Of a stretch of 38,313 nucleotides of DNA, positions 1 through 7,224 are shown piece after piece. A program made the position numbers and the translations under genes. The notes below the pieces were generated by a model, which was not told the origin of the DNA, searched no databases, and was given only the letters and a program-made list of their open reading frames with translations. The number at the start of each line of letters is the position of its first letter. Position 1 is the stretch's first letter. Where the stretch lies: positions 1 through 38,313 of the IMG/VR virus record IMGVR_UViG_3300044577_000032, one strand, 5' to 3'. Source of the DNA: a virus.

Positions 1-217
<217 letters not shown>

Positions 218-243
218 TCGCGTTTGTGTCGAGCTAACGCACA

Positions 244-417
244 ATGACCCCCTCACAACAAGCAAAAGCAGCCGGATTAAAAAGTTTAACCCAGGCTGCT
301 GAGATCTGCAATAAACCCAGGCGCACACTTGAGAACTGGCACAGACATAATCCACAGCTATTTAAAGTTATAATCGACGGATGTGTTGTCAACAAAGAGA
401 GTCTAAACAAGAAATAA
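244..417 (+). CDS. small HTH-like phage protein (57 aa)
   Basis: Codes for 57 residues starting MTPSQQAKAAGLKSL. The segment GLKSLTQAAEICNKPRRTLE followed by NWHRHNP has the helix-turn-helix cadence of small phage DNA-binding proteins, in which a recognition helix ends in a conserved Trp and is followed by a Pro-Leu-Phe segment (residues 11-40). This suggests a role in transcription control. No strong Shine-Dalgarno is visible before the ATG. It lies just after the Ala-rich gene and 14 bases before the next small gene. The HTH call is from pattern only. Confidence 0.65.
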   Translation: MTPSQQAKAAGLKSLTQAAEICNKPRRTLENWHRHNPQLFKVIIDGCVVNKESLNKK

Positions 418-431
418 CCAGGTAAATTAAA

Positions 432-596
432 ATGAAATTCACTGTACGCAAGAAAGACCTACTAAAAGAGATCAAAAACACAGTTTGTTCAACGACTGGA
501 ACAGTATTAACCAATAAAGATATCTCAATGGTTCTGTATTTAGCGTATAAACACCAGAATGAACTCACAAAGAGAGCTTTAATAAGAAATAACTAA
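432..596 (+). CDS. small hypothetical protein (54 aa)
   Basis: Fifty-four residues, MKFTVRKKDLLKEIKN to the end, basic at the N-terminus and helical throughout by eye. It starts 14 bases after the previous stop; AGGTAAAT upstream is a weak ribosome site. It is in line with its neighbours in one run of small plus-strand genes. Not recognised. Being short, it could also be a chance frame, but the spacing and direction fit a real gene. Confidence 0.55.
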   Translation: MKFTVRKKDLLKEIKNTVCSTTGTVLTNKDISMVLYLAYKHQNELTKRALIRNN

Positions 597-604
597 GGAA
601 AATC

Positions 605-1054
605 ATGCAAGAATATATTGTAACTTTAAAAAATGTTGAAGCTCCAATTATCATTATAGCCGGTAAGTTTGAAGAAAAAGGGGGATTCTTAATTTTTTCT
701 GCATGCCGCAGAGCTATAAAAAATAACCTACTTTGTGACGCCTGGTTTGTAGTTGCTATGTTCTCGTACGATGCTATAGAGGGGAAAATAATAACTGCCG
801 CGAATATTCCTCTCAGTGAGGCAGAACAAGAAAATGATGACATAACCGTAGAACGATGCGGGGCTATGATGGAGAATGTCAAAAACACAGATACAACCGG
901 ATTATGCACTATCAGAGACTACGCGACAGAGATAATCAAAAATAAAGGCAATTATTCTTCAGTAATGGTGTTTGAATTGGACGGCAAGGAAGTCGTTGTT
1001 GAGACTGTTGTCACTTTTATCGACGGTCTTCCGCACGGTAAGCAATTTTATTAA
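605..1054 (+). CDS. hypothetical protein (149 aa)
   Basis: A 149-residue soluble-looking protein with alternating hydrophobic and charged segments and no clear membrane span or signal peptide. It has AAGGAAAA as a ribosome site 5-12 bases before the ATG. It contains four cysteines and a C-terminal beta-like stretch (SVMVFELDGKEVVVETVV). I do not recognise the family. It is the last gene before a promoter-containing gap of 146 bases, so it probably ends the first small transcription unit. Confidence 0.75.
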   Translation: MQEYIVTLKNVEAPIIIIAGKFEEKGGFLIFSACRRAIKNNLLCDAWFVVAMFSYDAIEGKIITAANIPLSEAEQENDDITVERCGAMMENVKNTDTTGLCTIRDYATEIIKNKGNYSSVMVFELDGKEVVVETVVTFIDGLPHGKQFY

Positions 1055-1142
1055 AATATAATACCGTCCGAATTGCACGAATTGACATGACCACTCGATG
1101 AAAATGTCTCAATCGTCCAATATAATCCTATTTAATAACATC

Positions 1143-1171
1143 TTGACGTTATAACGCTCTAGTGTTACTAT
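1143..1171 (+). promoter_or_regulatory. sigma70-type promoter
   Basis: TTGACG at 1143-1148 is followed after 17 bases by TACTAT at 1166-1171, close to consensus in both boxes. The start of transcription would fall near 1178, inside the palindrome at 1169-1200. A separate TTGACA (1082-1087) and TATAAT (1121-1126) lie upstream at the wrong distance from each other. Confidence 0.6.
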
Positions 1172-1200
1172 TAGTCGCTCCTTTTTGTGAGTGACTAATA
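1169..1200. promoter_or_regulatory. 12-bp palindrome over the -10 box and start codon (probable operator)
   Basis: TATTAGTCGCTC at 1169-1180 pairs with GAGTGACTAATA at 1189-1200 across all 12 positions with one G-T, around an 8-base loop. It begins inside the -10 box and ends exactly before the ATG at 1201. A dyad in this place is typical of a repressor operator. As RNA it would form a hairpin against the start codon, although the predicted transcript starts within it. Confidence 0.6.
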
Positions 1201-1494
1201 ATGATCTTAGAATTTAAAACAAAGATAGCTGATGGTTTTATTAAAAGACCAAAAAACTTCACAATCCATCATATAGCTGACGGATCATTATACAATCAGT
1301 CACAATTTGACAGATTCTTGTGGAAGTTATACAAAAAACAACCAGAATTAAGACTACCAAGAACTTTTACAAAAACTACCGCACCTAATTTTGTAACGAT
1401 TGATGATAGTAGGTTTTTAGCTGTTATCACTATAGATTACACGCTAACCAACCAACCGCCAACAAAGGAGGTGTATTCCCGACAATTTAAATAA
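1201..1494 (+). CDS. hypothetical protein (97 aa)
   Basis: Ninety-seven basic residues beginning MILEFKTKIADGFIKRPKNF. No family recognised. The ATG directly abuts a palindrome, and only GAGTG (1189-1193) could serve as a weak ribosome site. It is the only gene between a promoter and a strong terminator, so it appears to be a one-gene, separately regulated unit. Close to its end the DNA carries CTAACCAACCAACC, a motif that recurs near small genes at about 2090 and 2285. Confidence 0.65.
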   Translation: MILEFKTKIADGFIKRPKNFTIHHIADGSLYNQSQFDRFLWKLYKKQPELRLPRTFTKTTAPNFVTIDDSRFLAVITIDYTLTNQPPTKEVYSRQFK

Positions 1495-1514
1495 TATATA
1501 TATCTCAAATAGAT

Positions 1515-1538
1515 AAAGCCGCTTAATTGCGGCTTTTT
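1515..1538 (+). terminator. rho-independent terminator
   Basis: AAAGCCGC (1515-1522), loop TTAATT, GCGGCTTTTT (1529-1538): an eight-base-pair GC-rich stem running into a T tract. It closes the unit of the 97-residue gene. Confidence 0.9.
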
Positions 1539-1574
1539 GGGTGAAATAATTCAATTAAACAACAGGTGATAGAA

Positions 1575-1838
1575 ATGAAAAAAACTGTTCAAATAGTAGA
1601 GGTTGAAGACGAGGGTTTTTTAGCGCTAATGAACGAGGTGATTACGATATTCAGCTTGAACTATATTTATACTGGAAAGTTGATCGGAGTAAATGATACT
1701 TGTGTTCTGTTGGAGAATCCTGCAATCGTATATGAAACAGGTGATTTTTATACTGATAAATGGAAGAACCACCAAAAACTACCCAATAATTTGTACGTGC
1801 AAACAAACTGCATCGAGTCGTTCGGGATAGTCAAATGA
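1575..1838 (+). CDS. hypothetical protein (87 aa)
   Basis: Eighty-seven residues, MKKTVQIVEVEDEGFLALMN to a C-terminal FGIVK. The ATG at 1575 is preferred over an in-frame GTG at 1566 because AGGTGA (1564-1569) stands at the right distance before the ATG. Mixed beta-type sequence, not recognised. Its stop overlaps the next start as ATGA, so the following Ser-Gly repeat gene is probably translated by coupling. Confidence 0.75.
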   Translation: MKKTVQIVEVEDEGFLALMNEVITIFSLNYIYTGKLIGVNDTCVLLENPAIVYETGDFYTDKWKNHQKLPNNLYVQTNCIESFGIVK

Positions 1839-2110
1839 TCAGAGGCAAAAAACAAAAATGGTCGTGGTCGTCTAGGTCTAGGTCTGGATCTGGATCTGGA
1901 TCTGGGTTGTGGTCTGGATCTGGGTCGTGGTCTGGATCTGGATCTGGGTCGTCTGGTCCTTGGTCTATGTCTATGTCCAGGTCTTGGTCTAGGTCTGGGT
2001 ATAGGTCTGGGTCTGGGTCTGGGTCTGGATCTAGATCTGGGTCGTCTGGTCCTTGGTCTATATCTATACCTGGGTCAATTTTAACAACACTAACCAACCA
2101 ACAGAGATAG
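1835..2110 (+). CDS. Ser-Gly/Ser-Arg low-complexity protein (91 aa)
   Basis: Most of the protein is SG, SR and SW dipeptides (residues 9-80), with two diverged copies of a block containing SGSSGPWS. The short ends (MIRGKKQK and LTTLTNQQR) are ordinary. The ATG overlaps the preceding stop (ATGA), which supports real coupled translation. The opposite strand is also open over the tract (Asp-Pro repeats), but it has no comparable context. The role is unknown; a flexible or RNA-binding linker-like protein is possible. Confidence 0.55.
   Translation: MIRGKKQKWSWSSRSRSGSGSGSGLWSGSGSWSGSGSGSSGPWSMSMSRSWSRSGYRSGSGSGSGSRSGSSGPWSISIPGSILTTLTNQQR
1861..2075. repeat. GGTCTG/GGATCT hexamer tandem repeat
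   Basis: Imperfect hexamers of the type GGTCTG and GGATCT fill this tract. A higher-order unit containing GGGTCGTCTGGTCCTTGGTC occurs twice, near 1946 and 2039. The G-rich, C-poor strand bias is very different from the AT-rich flanks. All unit changes keep the frame. Confidence 0.85.
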
Positions 2111-2114
2111 AAAG

Positions 2115-2357
2115 ATGAACTCAACCGAAAAAGCACAACAGATGGACGTCGATAAAACCCACGCTTATAATTTGGCTGGTAAACTATTAAGCGAAGGTAG
2201 TGTTTTAGATTTACATAAAAATTTAGCTGATTTTATTTACAAAGCAATAAAAGAAAACCAACGACTTAAATCTTTTAACAAACCAAACCAACTCAACCAA
2301 CGGAGATACAACGATGAAACCAACTCAATTTATCAGAAAATGAAAAATTATTGTTAA
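2115..2357 (+). CDS. hypothetical protein (80 aa)
   Basis: Eighty residues, polar and helical, MNSTEKAQQMDVDKTHAYNL. It has AGAGATAGAAAG as the ribosome region. Residues 14-60 look like one or two amphipathic helices. Not recognised. The last 44 bases overlap the start of the broken frame described at 2314-2457, so its true C-terminus may have been altered by the same event. Confidence 0.6.
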   Translation: MNSTEKAQQMDVDKTHAYNLAGKLLSEGSVLDLHKNLADFIYKAIKENQRLKSFNKPNQLNQRRYNDETNSIYQKMKNYC

Positions 2358-2457
2358 TACAGTGTGGACAACACCAGTAACCACTAATTACGATTCAATC
2401 AACCAGGCTAAACGAGCAAGCAGAAAAATACAATTAAAAGAAAACTTTGAACTTTGA
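2314..2457 (+). pseudogene. small gene interrupted by an in-frame TGA
   Basis: Behind a good ribosome site (CGGAG) an ATG opens MKPTQFIRK, then TGA at 2341-2343. The same frame continues KIIVNTVWTTPVTTNYDS and INQAKRASRKIQLKENFEL to a second TGA at 2455-2457. The downstream part has convincing amino-acid composition and resembles a kind of small phage protein with an INQAKRASR-like stretch (recalled, not searched). Other genes here use TGA as a normal stop, so this is more likely a nonsense mutation than a recoded codon. The part after the stop could also restart at GTG 2362. Confidence 0.4.
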
Positions 2458-2467
2458 ACTTTGAACT
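2443..2467. repeat. AACTTTG heptamer, three copies
   Basis: AACTTTG occurs three times head to tail (2443-2463), followed by a partial fourth copy AACT. It sits over the 3' end of the interrupted frame. A seven-base unit shifts the reading frame with each gain or loss. Confidence 0.9.
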
Positions 2468-2519
2468 ATAACCATAACCAGCGGCTTTTTGCTGTAACTA
2501 ATTAATAGCGGAGAAAGAA

Positions 2520-2807
2520 ATGAAATTAACATTAAATTTAGTGTATAAAACTTACATAGATTACGAAAATAGAGAGCTTATAGTAACGCCGACTGAATAC
2601 GAAAGCGATTATGATATAATTGTTCGCTGCGTCACTGTCGATATACCTGACGGAATAGATTTAACTGAAAAAGAATTCAATTATGCAGTACAATTAAGAG
2701 AGCTGAGTGTTGCAGAAAAAGAAGTTGAAGTAAAACGCCGAGAACTTCATAAGGCTGAGGAAATAGTTAAAAACATGTTGGCTCTACCTGCTGAGATAAT
2801 TCATTAA
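2520..2807 (+). CDS. hypothetical protein with C-terminal coiled coil (95 aa)
   Basis: Ninety-five residues. The first 50 look beta-rich (KLTLNLVYKTYIDYENRELIV). Residues 55-88 form a charged helix (QLRELSVAEKEVEVKRRELH) likely to coil. Good ribosome site GCGGAGAAAG just before the ATG. Not recognised. It starts after a repeat-rich gap and heads the next run of small genes. Confidence 0.75.
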   Translation: MKLTLNLVYKTYIDYENRELIVTPTEYESDYDIIVRCVTVDIPDGIDLTEKEFNYAVQLRELSVAEKEVEVKRRELHKAEEIVKNMLALPAEIIH

Positions 2808-2862
2808 TACAGGAAATAGAAATGTATAAAAAACTACTAAAGACATACGGCGGAGAAATAAA

Positions 2863-2952
2863 ATGAATACGGCAGAAAGAATCCTACTAGATTACGGCAA
2901 AAATAAAACAACAACGATCAATCAAGCCAGCAGTTATATACAACCATCATGA
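2863..2952 (+). CDS. micro-ORF coupled to the Cro-like gene (29 aa)
   Basis: Twenty-nine residues, MNTAERILLDYGKNKTTTIN and nine more. It has a strong ribosome site (CGGAG) and its TGA overlaps the ATG of the next gene (ATGA). Preceded by another tiny frame (MYKKLLKTYGGEIK, ATG 2822). This arrangement suggests translational coupling or a leader peptide for the Cro-like gene. Too short to assign. Confidence 0.45.
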   Translation: MNTAERILLDYGKNKTTTINQASSYIQPS

Positions 2953-3137
2953 GACTATCAGAATACATTAAAAAGTATCACGGCGGTGTCGATGCGGATT
3001 TTGCCAGAGCATTCGACACAGTACCTCAGCGCGTATGGGAAATGAAAAATAAACCTGAGAGTTATCTAATACACATTGACGGTGACCAGCACTCACTCGT
3101 ATTTGTTAAGAAAACAATCAATCATTTTGTATTCTAA
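2949..3137 (+). CDS. Cro-like helix-turn-helix protein (62 aa)
   Basis: Sixty-two residues beginning MRLSEYIKKYHGGVDADFAR. The pattern LSEYIKKYHGG, then DFARAFDTVPQRVWEMKN, then a short beta tail (SYLIHIDGDQHSLVFVKK), is that of lambda Cro-type phage repressors, in which a helix-turn-helix is followed by a dimer strand. The HTH spans about residues 15-35. Likely a transcription regulator of early phage genes. Starts by ATGA overlap with the micro-ORF. Family call is from pattern only. Confidence 0.6.
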   Translation: MRLSEYIKKYHGGVDADFARAFDTVPQRVWEMKNKPESYLIHIDGDQHSLVFVKKTINHFVF

Positions 3138-3160
3138 GTAGCAAAACAGGAAGCAAACAA

Positions 3161-3700
3161 ATGAACATAAATTTACAATTAATTGCAGACAAATCGAGTC
3201 TTTTCTTTTTAGAACTTTTTAACATCAACGATAAATCGTTCAATAAAATCAAATCTCTTTTAAAGAGAAAAATAGACGGAGATGCACCAACGCAAGAAGA
3301 GTGGACCGTCGCCAGCATCAGCACCATCGCCGCCTCCAGAGCCATCGCCAACGCCAACGCCAACGCCATCGCCAGAGCCATCGCCAACTCCATCGCCACA
3401 GTAGATTATATTATTGATCTGTTGGGGGATGAGATTATTAAGATTGATGATTTAGATGTTAAAGTTTTATCACAAATTGAGGAAAAGGGTAATGCGCTAG
3501 ATATGGATTCATGGCACACCTGCAAAACAACTCATTGTAGGGCGGGATGGGAAGTAATAATCCACCCACAAGGACTGGAATTAGAAAAGTATTTCGGAAC
3601 CTGGATGGCAGCAAGCGTTATTCACAAGGCTGCTACAGGCAGGAATGTAAATTACTATGCAACAAATAGACAGACTATGAACGATTTAAGGCGCGCGTAA
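3161..3700 (+). CDS. CKTTHCRAGW-family phage protein with inserted Ala repeat (179 aa)
   Basis: Residues 1-50 match the first 50 of the gene at 4083 (IADKS, LKRKI, EEWT), so the two are paralogues. Residues 51-79 are an Ala-Ile/Asn/Arg/Ser repeat not present in the other copy. Residues 81-90 (VDYIIDLLGD) are again shared. Residues 118-130 carry WHTCKTTHCRAGW, a motif I know from phage proteins of unknown function. FGTWMAASVI is shared in form with GTCMADAV of the paralogue. Ribosome site AGGAAG. The stop shares a base with the next ATG (TAATG). Confidence 0.75.
   Translation: MNINLQLIADKSSLFFLELFNINDKSFNKIKSLLKRKIDGDAPTQEEWTVASISTIAASRAIANANANAIARAIANSIATVDYIIDLLGDEIIKIDDLDVKVLSQIEEKGNALDMDSWHTCKTTHCRAGWEVIIHPQGLELEKYFGTWMAASVIHKAATGRNVNYYATNRQTMNDLRRA
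3310..3400. repeat. GCCATC/GCCAAC hexamer repeat inside a CDS
   Basis: Imperfect GCCATC, GCCAAC and GCCAGA hexamers, locally very GC-rich against AT-rich flanks. They encode the Ala-rich insertion of the gene at 3161. The paralogous gene lacks the tract, so it probably arose by expansion within the gene. Confidence 0.85.
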
Positions 3701-4086
3701 TGAAACACTCTCAATTAGAACTAGAAAAAAAGAACACATTGGAAATAAACTTAATTGTAGGTATGTTGCTATTTCCAGATAAAAATATTCACGCTAATCC
3801 ACACTGCGACCTAGATACACGAGCTTATATAGCTGGTACACTATTGACCATGGATTACTGCAACAACCCGTCAGACATAATGCCAATAGCTATTAAACGT
3901 AACATTTCTTTGATAGCCCCTAATCAACATTCGTTTCCAGATAAAAGAGTTTGTCACTATGCCGAACATTGGGTAAACGTAGAACATGACGGGAATGTTG
4001 AATTGATCGGTAATTTAAACCAAAACCCATACCGAGCTATCTGCATTGTATTTATTCTCATGCAACAAGATAAGGAAAACAAATGA
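3700..4086 (+). CDS. DUF2591-like phage protein (128 aa)
   Basis: A 128-residue protein. The layout IMPIAIKRNISLIAPNQHSF, then NPYRAICIVFILMQ near the end, is that of a class of early phage proteins of unknown function (DUF2591-like: a residue-position block followed by a C-terminal helix that starts Asn/Asp-Pro-x-Arg-Ala). It overlaps its neighbours at both ends (TAATG upstream, ATGA downstream), so it is cotranslated with the two paralogues. Assignment is by resemblance only. Confidence 0.6.
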   Translation: MKHSQLELEKKNTLEINLIVGMLLFPDKNIHANPHCDLDTRAYIAGTLLTMDYCNNPSDIMPIAIKRNISLIAPNQHSFPDKRVCHYAEHWVNVEHDGNVELIGNLNQNPYRAICIVFILMQQDKENK

Positions 4087-4541
4087 ACGATATAGAATTA
4101 GAACGGATAGCAGATAAATCAAAGATATTTCTTTTAGAGCAGTTTGACTGTAAACATAGTGCATTTTTGCAATTAAAAGAAATGATTAAAAGAAAAATCT
4201 GCGGTGATAACCCAACCCATGAAGAATGGACGTTAAACGCTACGGTAAATGAATACGAGTTTGAAATTAATTGCGATATACCTGAATCATACGGTTATAC
4301 TATCTCCAGACATTATACTAACAACAGCAATAACGACGAATTTTTATTACGCCCTGAGCATAAAAACAAAATGGTAGATTATATCATTAGTTTATTAGGA
4401 GATAAGCTTATTCAATTTACAACCTTGGAAGCTATATCTAAACTAGAAAGACATTTAGGAACATGTATGGCAGACGCTGTTAGAAGCAGATTAGTGGAAA
4501 TTGATTTCAAAAGCTCCAACCTACATATAAAAAATGATTGA
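4083..4541 (+). CDS. paralogue of the protein at 3161 (152 aa)
   Basis: Residues 1-52 (LERIADKSKIFLLEQF, then EMIKRKICGDNPTHEEWT) parallel the protein at 3161. Where that protein has its Ala repeat, this one has a different segment (residues 53-97). It rejoins at MVDYIISLLGDKL and GTCMADAV. It lacks the CKTTHC motif. Function unknown. Starts by ATGA overlap and its end overlaps the terminase start by eight bases. Confidence 0.7.
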   Translation: MNDIELERIADKSKIFLLEQFDCKHSAFLQLKEMIKRKICGDNPTHEEWTLNATVNEYEFEINCDIPESYGYTISRHYTNNSNNDEFLLRPEHKNKMVDYIISLLGDKLIQFTTLEAISKLERHLGTCMADAVRSRLVEIDFKSSNLHIKND

Positions 4542-6186
4542 TTTCAAAAATCCTGACTACACGGAAGTATTCTATAACCGCCAACTAAGACTTGATCAGG
4601 TTCTATCCGATCCCCAGCTACTAGCAATAATGAAAGTCCACTATCGACACAATCCGATAGATTTTATCAATGATTGGGGTATGACGTTTGATCCCAGGCA
4701 AGTAGAAAAAGGCATGCTTGCAACCTTTCCATTTATTTTATGGCCAAGACAAGAGGAATATATCAATTGGCTAATGGAGAGATGGAAAACAGGAGAGTAT
4801 GGGCTAGCCGAAAAGTCCAGAGATTGCGGTGTAACTTGGCTATGTGTGGCATTTCAATGTGTTCAGTGGTTGTTTACTCCGGATTTCGCTGGTGGTTTTG
4901 GTTCTGCAAAGGTAACAAAGGTTGATAAAAAGGGCGATCCCGATTGTATTTTTGAGAAAATAAGGTTCTTTATACAGCACGTACCCAAGGTATTTATGCC
5001 AAAAGGATACAACGAGCGCTTACATAGCGGTTTCATGAAGTTAATCAACCCAGAGAATGGAGCAACCATAACGGGCGAAGGTGGTGACGACGTAGGGCGC
5101 GGAGGTCGCAAATCACTTTATATGGTAGACGAGGCCGCATCTATTGAACGCCAATTAGCCGTTGCCAACTCATTAAGCGCTACAACAAACTGCCAGATTG
5201 ATGTGAGTACGTACAAGGGTAACGGTAACCTTTTTTACAGAAATGCCATGAAATTTCACGGCACACCACAAAAATTTATCTTTGACTGGAAGCAAGATCC
5301 ACGAAAAGATGAGGCCTGGTACGCAAAACAAGTAAAAGACAAGGACCCGATCACAGTAGCACAAGAGATTGATCGTGATCCCAACGCATCATCAACGGAT
5401 GCATTTATACCAGCAAAATGGGTAAATGCTGCGATTGATTTACATAAACTCATTAAACTTGAACCGATTGGCATAAGAGCTACATCATTTGATCCTGCTG
5501 ACGTGGGAGACGCTAAAGCAGTCACATCTCGCCATGGTTACGTCATAACTGACGCAGAGCAGAAGACGGACGGAGATATTACGCAAGCAATTCCATGGGC
5601 TTATGAGTTGTCATTTAAACATAGGTCAGATGTACTAACATATGACGCGGATGGCATGGGCGCGCCTGCAATGAAACTAACATTTGACGCATACGCTGCC
5701 GGAAGAATGAATGTATTACCGTATTACGGATCTGGGAAAGTTGTTGATAAAAAGAAACGATACGGAGAAATACCAGGGGAGCCAGACCGCACATTAAAAA
5801 CAAATGAAGATCTATTTCTCAATTATAGAGCACAGACGGCTACATGGGCTAGAGATAGGTTCGAGGGAGCCTATAAACTAAGAAAACTGGTTGAAAGTGG
5901 TGCTGTAGCGTTGGAGGTTGATAGTGATAAAATAATATCCATTGATTCTACATGTGTTAACGCATTCGAGCTAATAGCGGAACTATCCAGACCAAAAAGA
6001 AAGTATACAGACAATGGTATAATAAGAGTAGAATCAAAAAAAGAAATGAAAGCCAGGGATATAGAGTCTCCCAACTTATTCGATACAACTATCATGTTGA
6101 TGGCTGTTAAAGTGCCTAGCTTACGCAGACGAAGAAAAGCACAAACACGAAGCATTCGAGCGAGAGATCGAGGGGTAGGTATGTAG
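4534..6186 (+). CDS. terL: large terminase subunit (550 aa)
   Basis: DNA-packaging motor and nuclease that fills the procapsid through the portal. ATPase part: adenine-side PFILWPRQEEYI (65-77), an atypical P-loop EKSRDCGVTW (93-102), and Walker B SLYMVDEAA with D199 E200. RNase H-like nuclease part: SFDPADVGD with D320, then TYDADGMGAP with D371/D373, and a C-terminal Asp in NLFDTTIML. The C-terminus is very basic (RRRRKAQTRSIRARDR). Length is normal for the family. No recognisable small terminase lies directly upstream, where paralogous small genes sit instead. Confidence 0.93.
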   Translation: MIDFKNPDYTEVFYNRQLRLDQVLSDPQLLAIMKVHYRHNPIDFINDWGMTFDPRQVEKGMLATFPFILWPRQEEYINWLMERWKTGEYGLAEKSRDCGVTWLCVAFQCVQWLFTPDFAGGFGSAKVTKVDKKGDPDCIFEKIRFFIQHVPKVFMPKGYNERLHSGFMKLINPENGATITGEGGDDVGRGGRKSLYMVDEAASIERQLAVANSLSATTNCQIDVSTYKGNGNLFYRNAMKFHGTPQKFIFDWKQDPRKDEAWYAKQVKDKDPITVAQEIDRDPNASSTDAFIPAKWVNAAIDLHKLIKLEPIGIRATSFDPADVGDAKAVTSRHGYVITDAEQKTDGDITQAIPWAYELSFKHRSDVLTYDADGMGAPAMKLTFDAYAAGRMNVLPYYGSGKVVDKKKRYGEIPGEPDRTLKTNEDLFLNYRAQTATWARDRFEGAYKLRKLVESGAVALEVDSDKIISIDSTCVNAFELIAELSRPKRKYTDNGIIRVESKKEMKARDIESPNLFDTTIMLMAVKVPSLRRRRKAQTRSIRARDRGVGM

Positions 6187-6187
6187 G

Positions 6188-6361
6188 ATGGGTTGTCCGC
6201 ACACAGAGTTCAGGAAAGGACAAAGACTAATTATTAGATTTAAGAATGGTGAAGTATTTATCGATCATTATGTGTCTAAAAAATCAGGAGTTATTATCCT
6301 GAAAAAACTAAAACGTGTACAGGTTAAAAAAATTAAAACTGTAGGAATTTATAAAAAGTAA
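6188..6361 (+). CDS. small basic protein (57 aa)
   Basis: Fifty-seven residues starting MGCPHTEFRKGQRLIIRFKN. Lys-rich, beta-like and SH3-like in cadence (GQRLIIRFKNGEVFIDHYV). Starts two bases after the terminase stop; the ribosome site would be GGTAGGTATG at the terminase end. Not recognised. Position and composition fit a small head-cluster gene. Confidence 0.65.
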   Translation: MGCPHTEFRKGQRLIIRFKNGEVFIDHYVSKKSGVIILKKLKRVQVKKIKTVGIYKK

Positions 6362-6375
6362 CAGAGGGTAGGAAT

Positions 6376-6765
6376 GTGAGCAAAGAACCAATGTATTTTA
6401 TGATTAAATTATCTCCAGCATATGAGGGATTTTTAGAAGACAAGAAAATGGACTGGAGAGATCTTGATGGCATCCTCCATAAACATGCAGCAAACCACAC
6501 TAAAAACTTTGTACGTAGTCTATATATGTCACCTGACATACTTCAAAAGATCGATCCCTTAGGACAGAGTGGTTATATTGGGTGGAGGGAATTACCCAAA
6601 GTGGGTGAAAATAACCATTACATCGACCGACCAACAAAACACCATTTTGAACACGGCAGCTGTGTAACAAAAGAAATAGCAATCTTTTGCAACCCTCCAC
6701 ACTTAAAAGAAGATTTCCCTTTTGAAGTAATTGGATTAATACCAGAGGAAAATAAGGAGAAGTAA
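6376..6765 (+). CDS. hypothetical protein (129 aa)
   Basis: Starts at GTG 6376 behind GAGGGTAGGA; the nearby ATG at 6374 runs straight into a stop. Soluble, rich in His and aromatic residues, no membrane span. Not recognised. It ends the unit that begins with the terminase, as a terminator follows within 60 bases. Confidence 0.7.
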   Translation: MSKEPMYFMIKLSPAYEGFLEDKKMDWRDLDGILHKHAANHTKNFVRSLYMSPDILQKIDPLGQSGYIGWRELPKVGENNHYIDRPTKHHFEHGSCVTKEIAIFCNPPHLKEDFPFEVIGLIPEENKEK

Positions 6766-6825
6766 AAACCAATTGACAACCAATAACTATTAATGCAAAC
6801 ATAGATATGTATCAGCTCTCTGGAG

Positions 6826-6870
6826 AAACCCCAAAGTCGTTCAATAAACGAAGTCTTTGGGGTTTTCTTT
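6826..6870 (+). terminator. rho-independent terminator after the terminase unit
   Basis: AAACCCCAAAG (6826-6836) pairs over eleven bases with CTTTGGGGTTT (6855-6865). A nested CGTT/AACG stem lies inside, and a T-rich tail follows. The stem would end transcription of the terminase unit just before the next promoter. Confidence 0.9.
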
Positions 6871-6898
6871 TGCCAACGATAAACCTATTTTCTATTAT
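6870..6898 (+). promoter_or_regulatory. sigma70-type promoter for the structural operon
   Basis: TTGCCA (6870-6875), 17-base spacer, TATTAT (6893-6898). It begins at the T tract of the preceding terminator and stands 60 bases before the ATG at 6960. This is the natural start of a separate transcript for the portal and head genes. Confidence 0.65.
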
Positions 6899-6959
6899 CC
6901 CCATATTATGTTATATTGAAATTTGTTTATTAAATAAGTTAACAATAGAGAGTAAAATC

Positions 6960-7190
6960 ATGAAAGGTTATCACGGTAAAAAGATGCACAAAGGCAAATC
7001 AAAGAGCAATAATAACATGTACGGTGATGGTGACAAATCATACGGTATGGGCGGCTACAGCATGGATATGAAAGGTGCTACCTCAGAAAAATCCTACTAC
7101 AGACCGATGGATAAATATTATCCTGGCATGGAAATGGGTTATCCGCCGGGATATAGCCATAATCCCCACGGCAAAGGCATGAAATATTAA
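6960..7190 (+). CDS. Gly/Met/Tyr/Lys-rich small protein (76 aa)
   Basis: Starts at ATG 6960 behind GAGAG; an in-frame upstream ATG at 6807 lies before the terminator and promoter and is rejected. The protein is strongly biased: MKGYHGKKMHKGKSKS, repeated YGMGGYSMDM-like segments, and an end in HGKGMKY. It has no hydrophobic core and is probably disordered. I do not know its function. First gene of the structural transcript, so possibly a minor virion component. Confidence 0.7.
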   Translation: MKGYHGKKMHKGKSKSNNNMYGDGDKSYGMGGYSMDMKGATSEKSYYRPMDKYYPGMEMGYPPGYSHNPHGKGMKY

Positions 7191-7224
7191 ACAACCCTCT
7201 CAAACTAACCTCATATAACCCCAA

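Noticed and set aside
1831-2136. Minus-strand Asp-Pro repeat frame
   Set aside because: All neighbours are plus-strand and coupled; the reverse frame exists because the repeat has no stops in either strand.
6807-6959. Upstream extension of the Gly/Met/Tyr-rich gene
   Set aside because: It would be read through a terminator and a promoter; ATG 6960 has the ribosome site.
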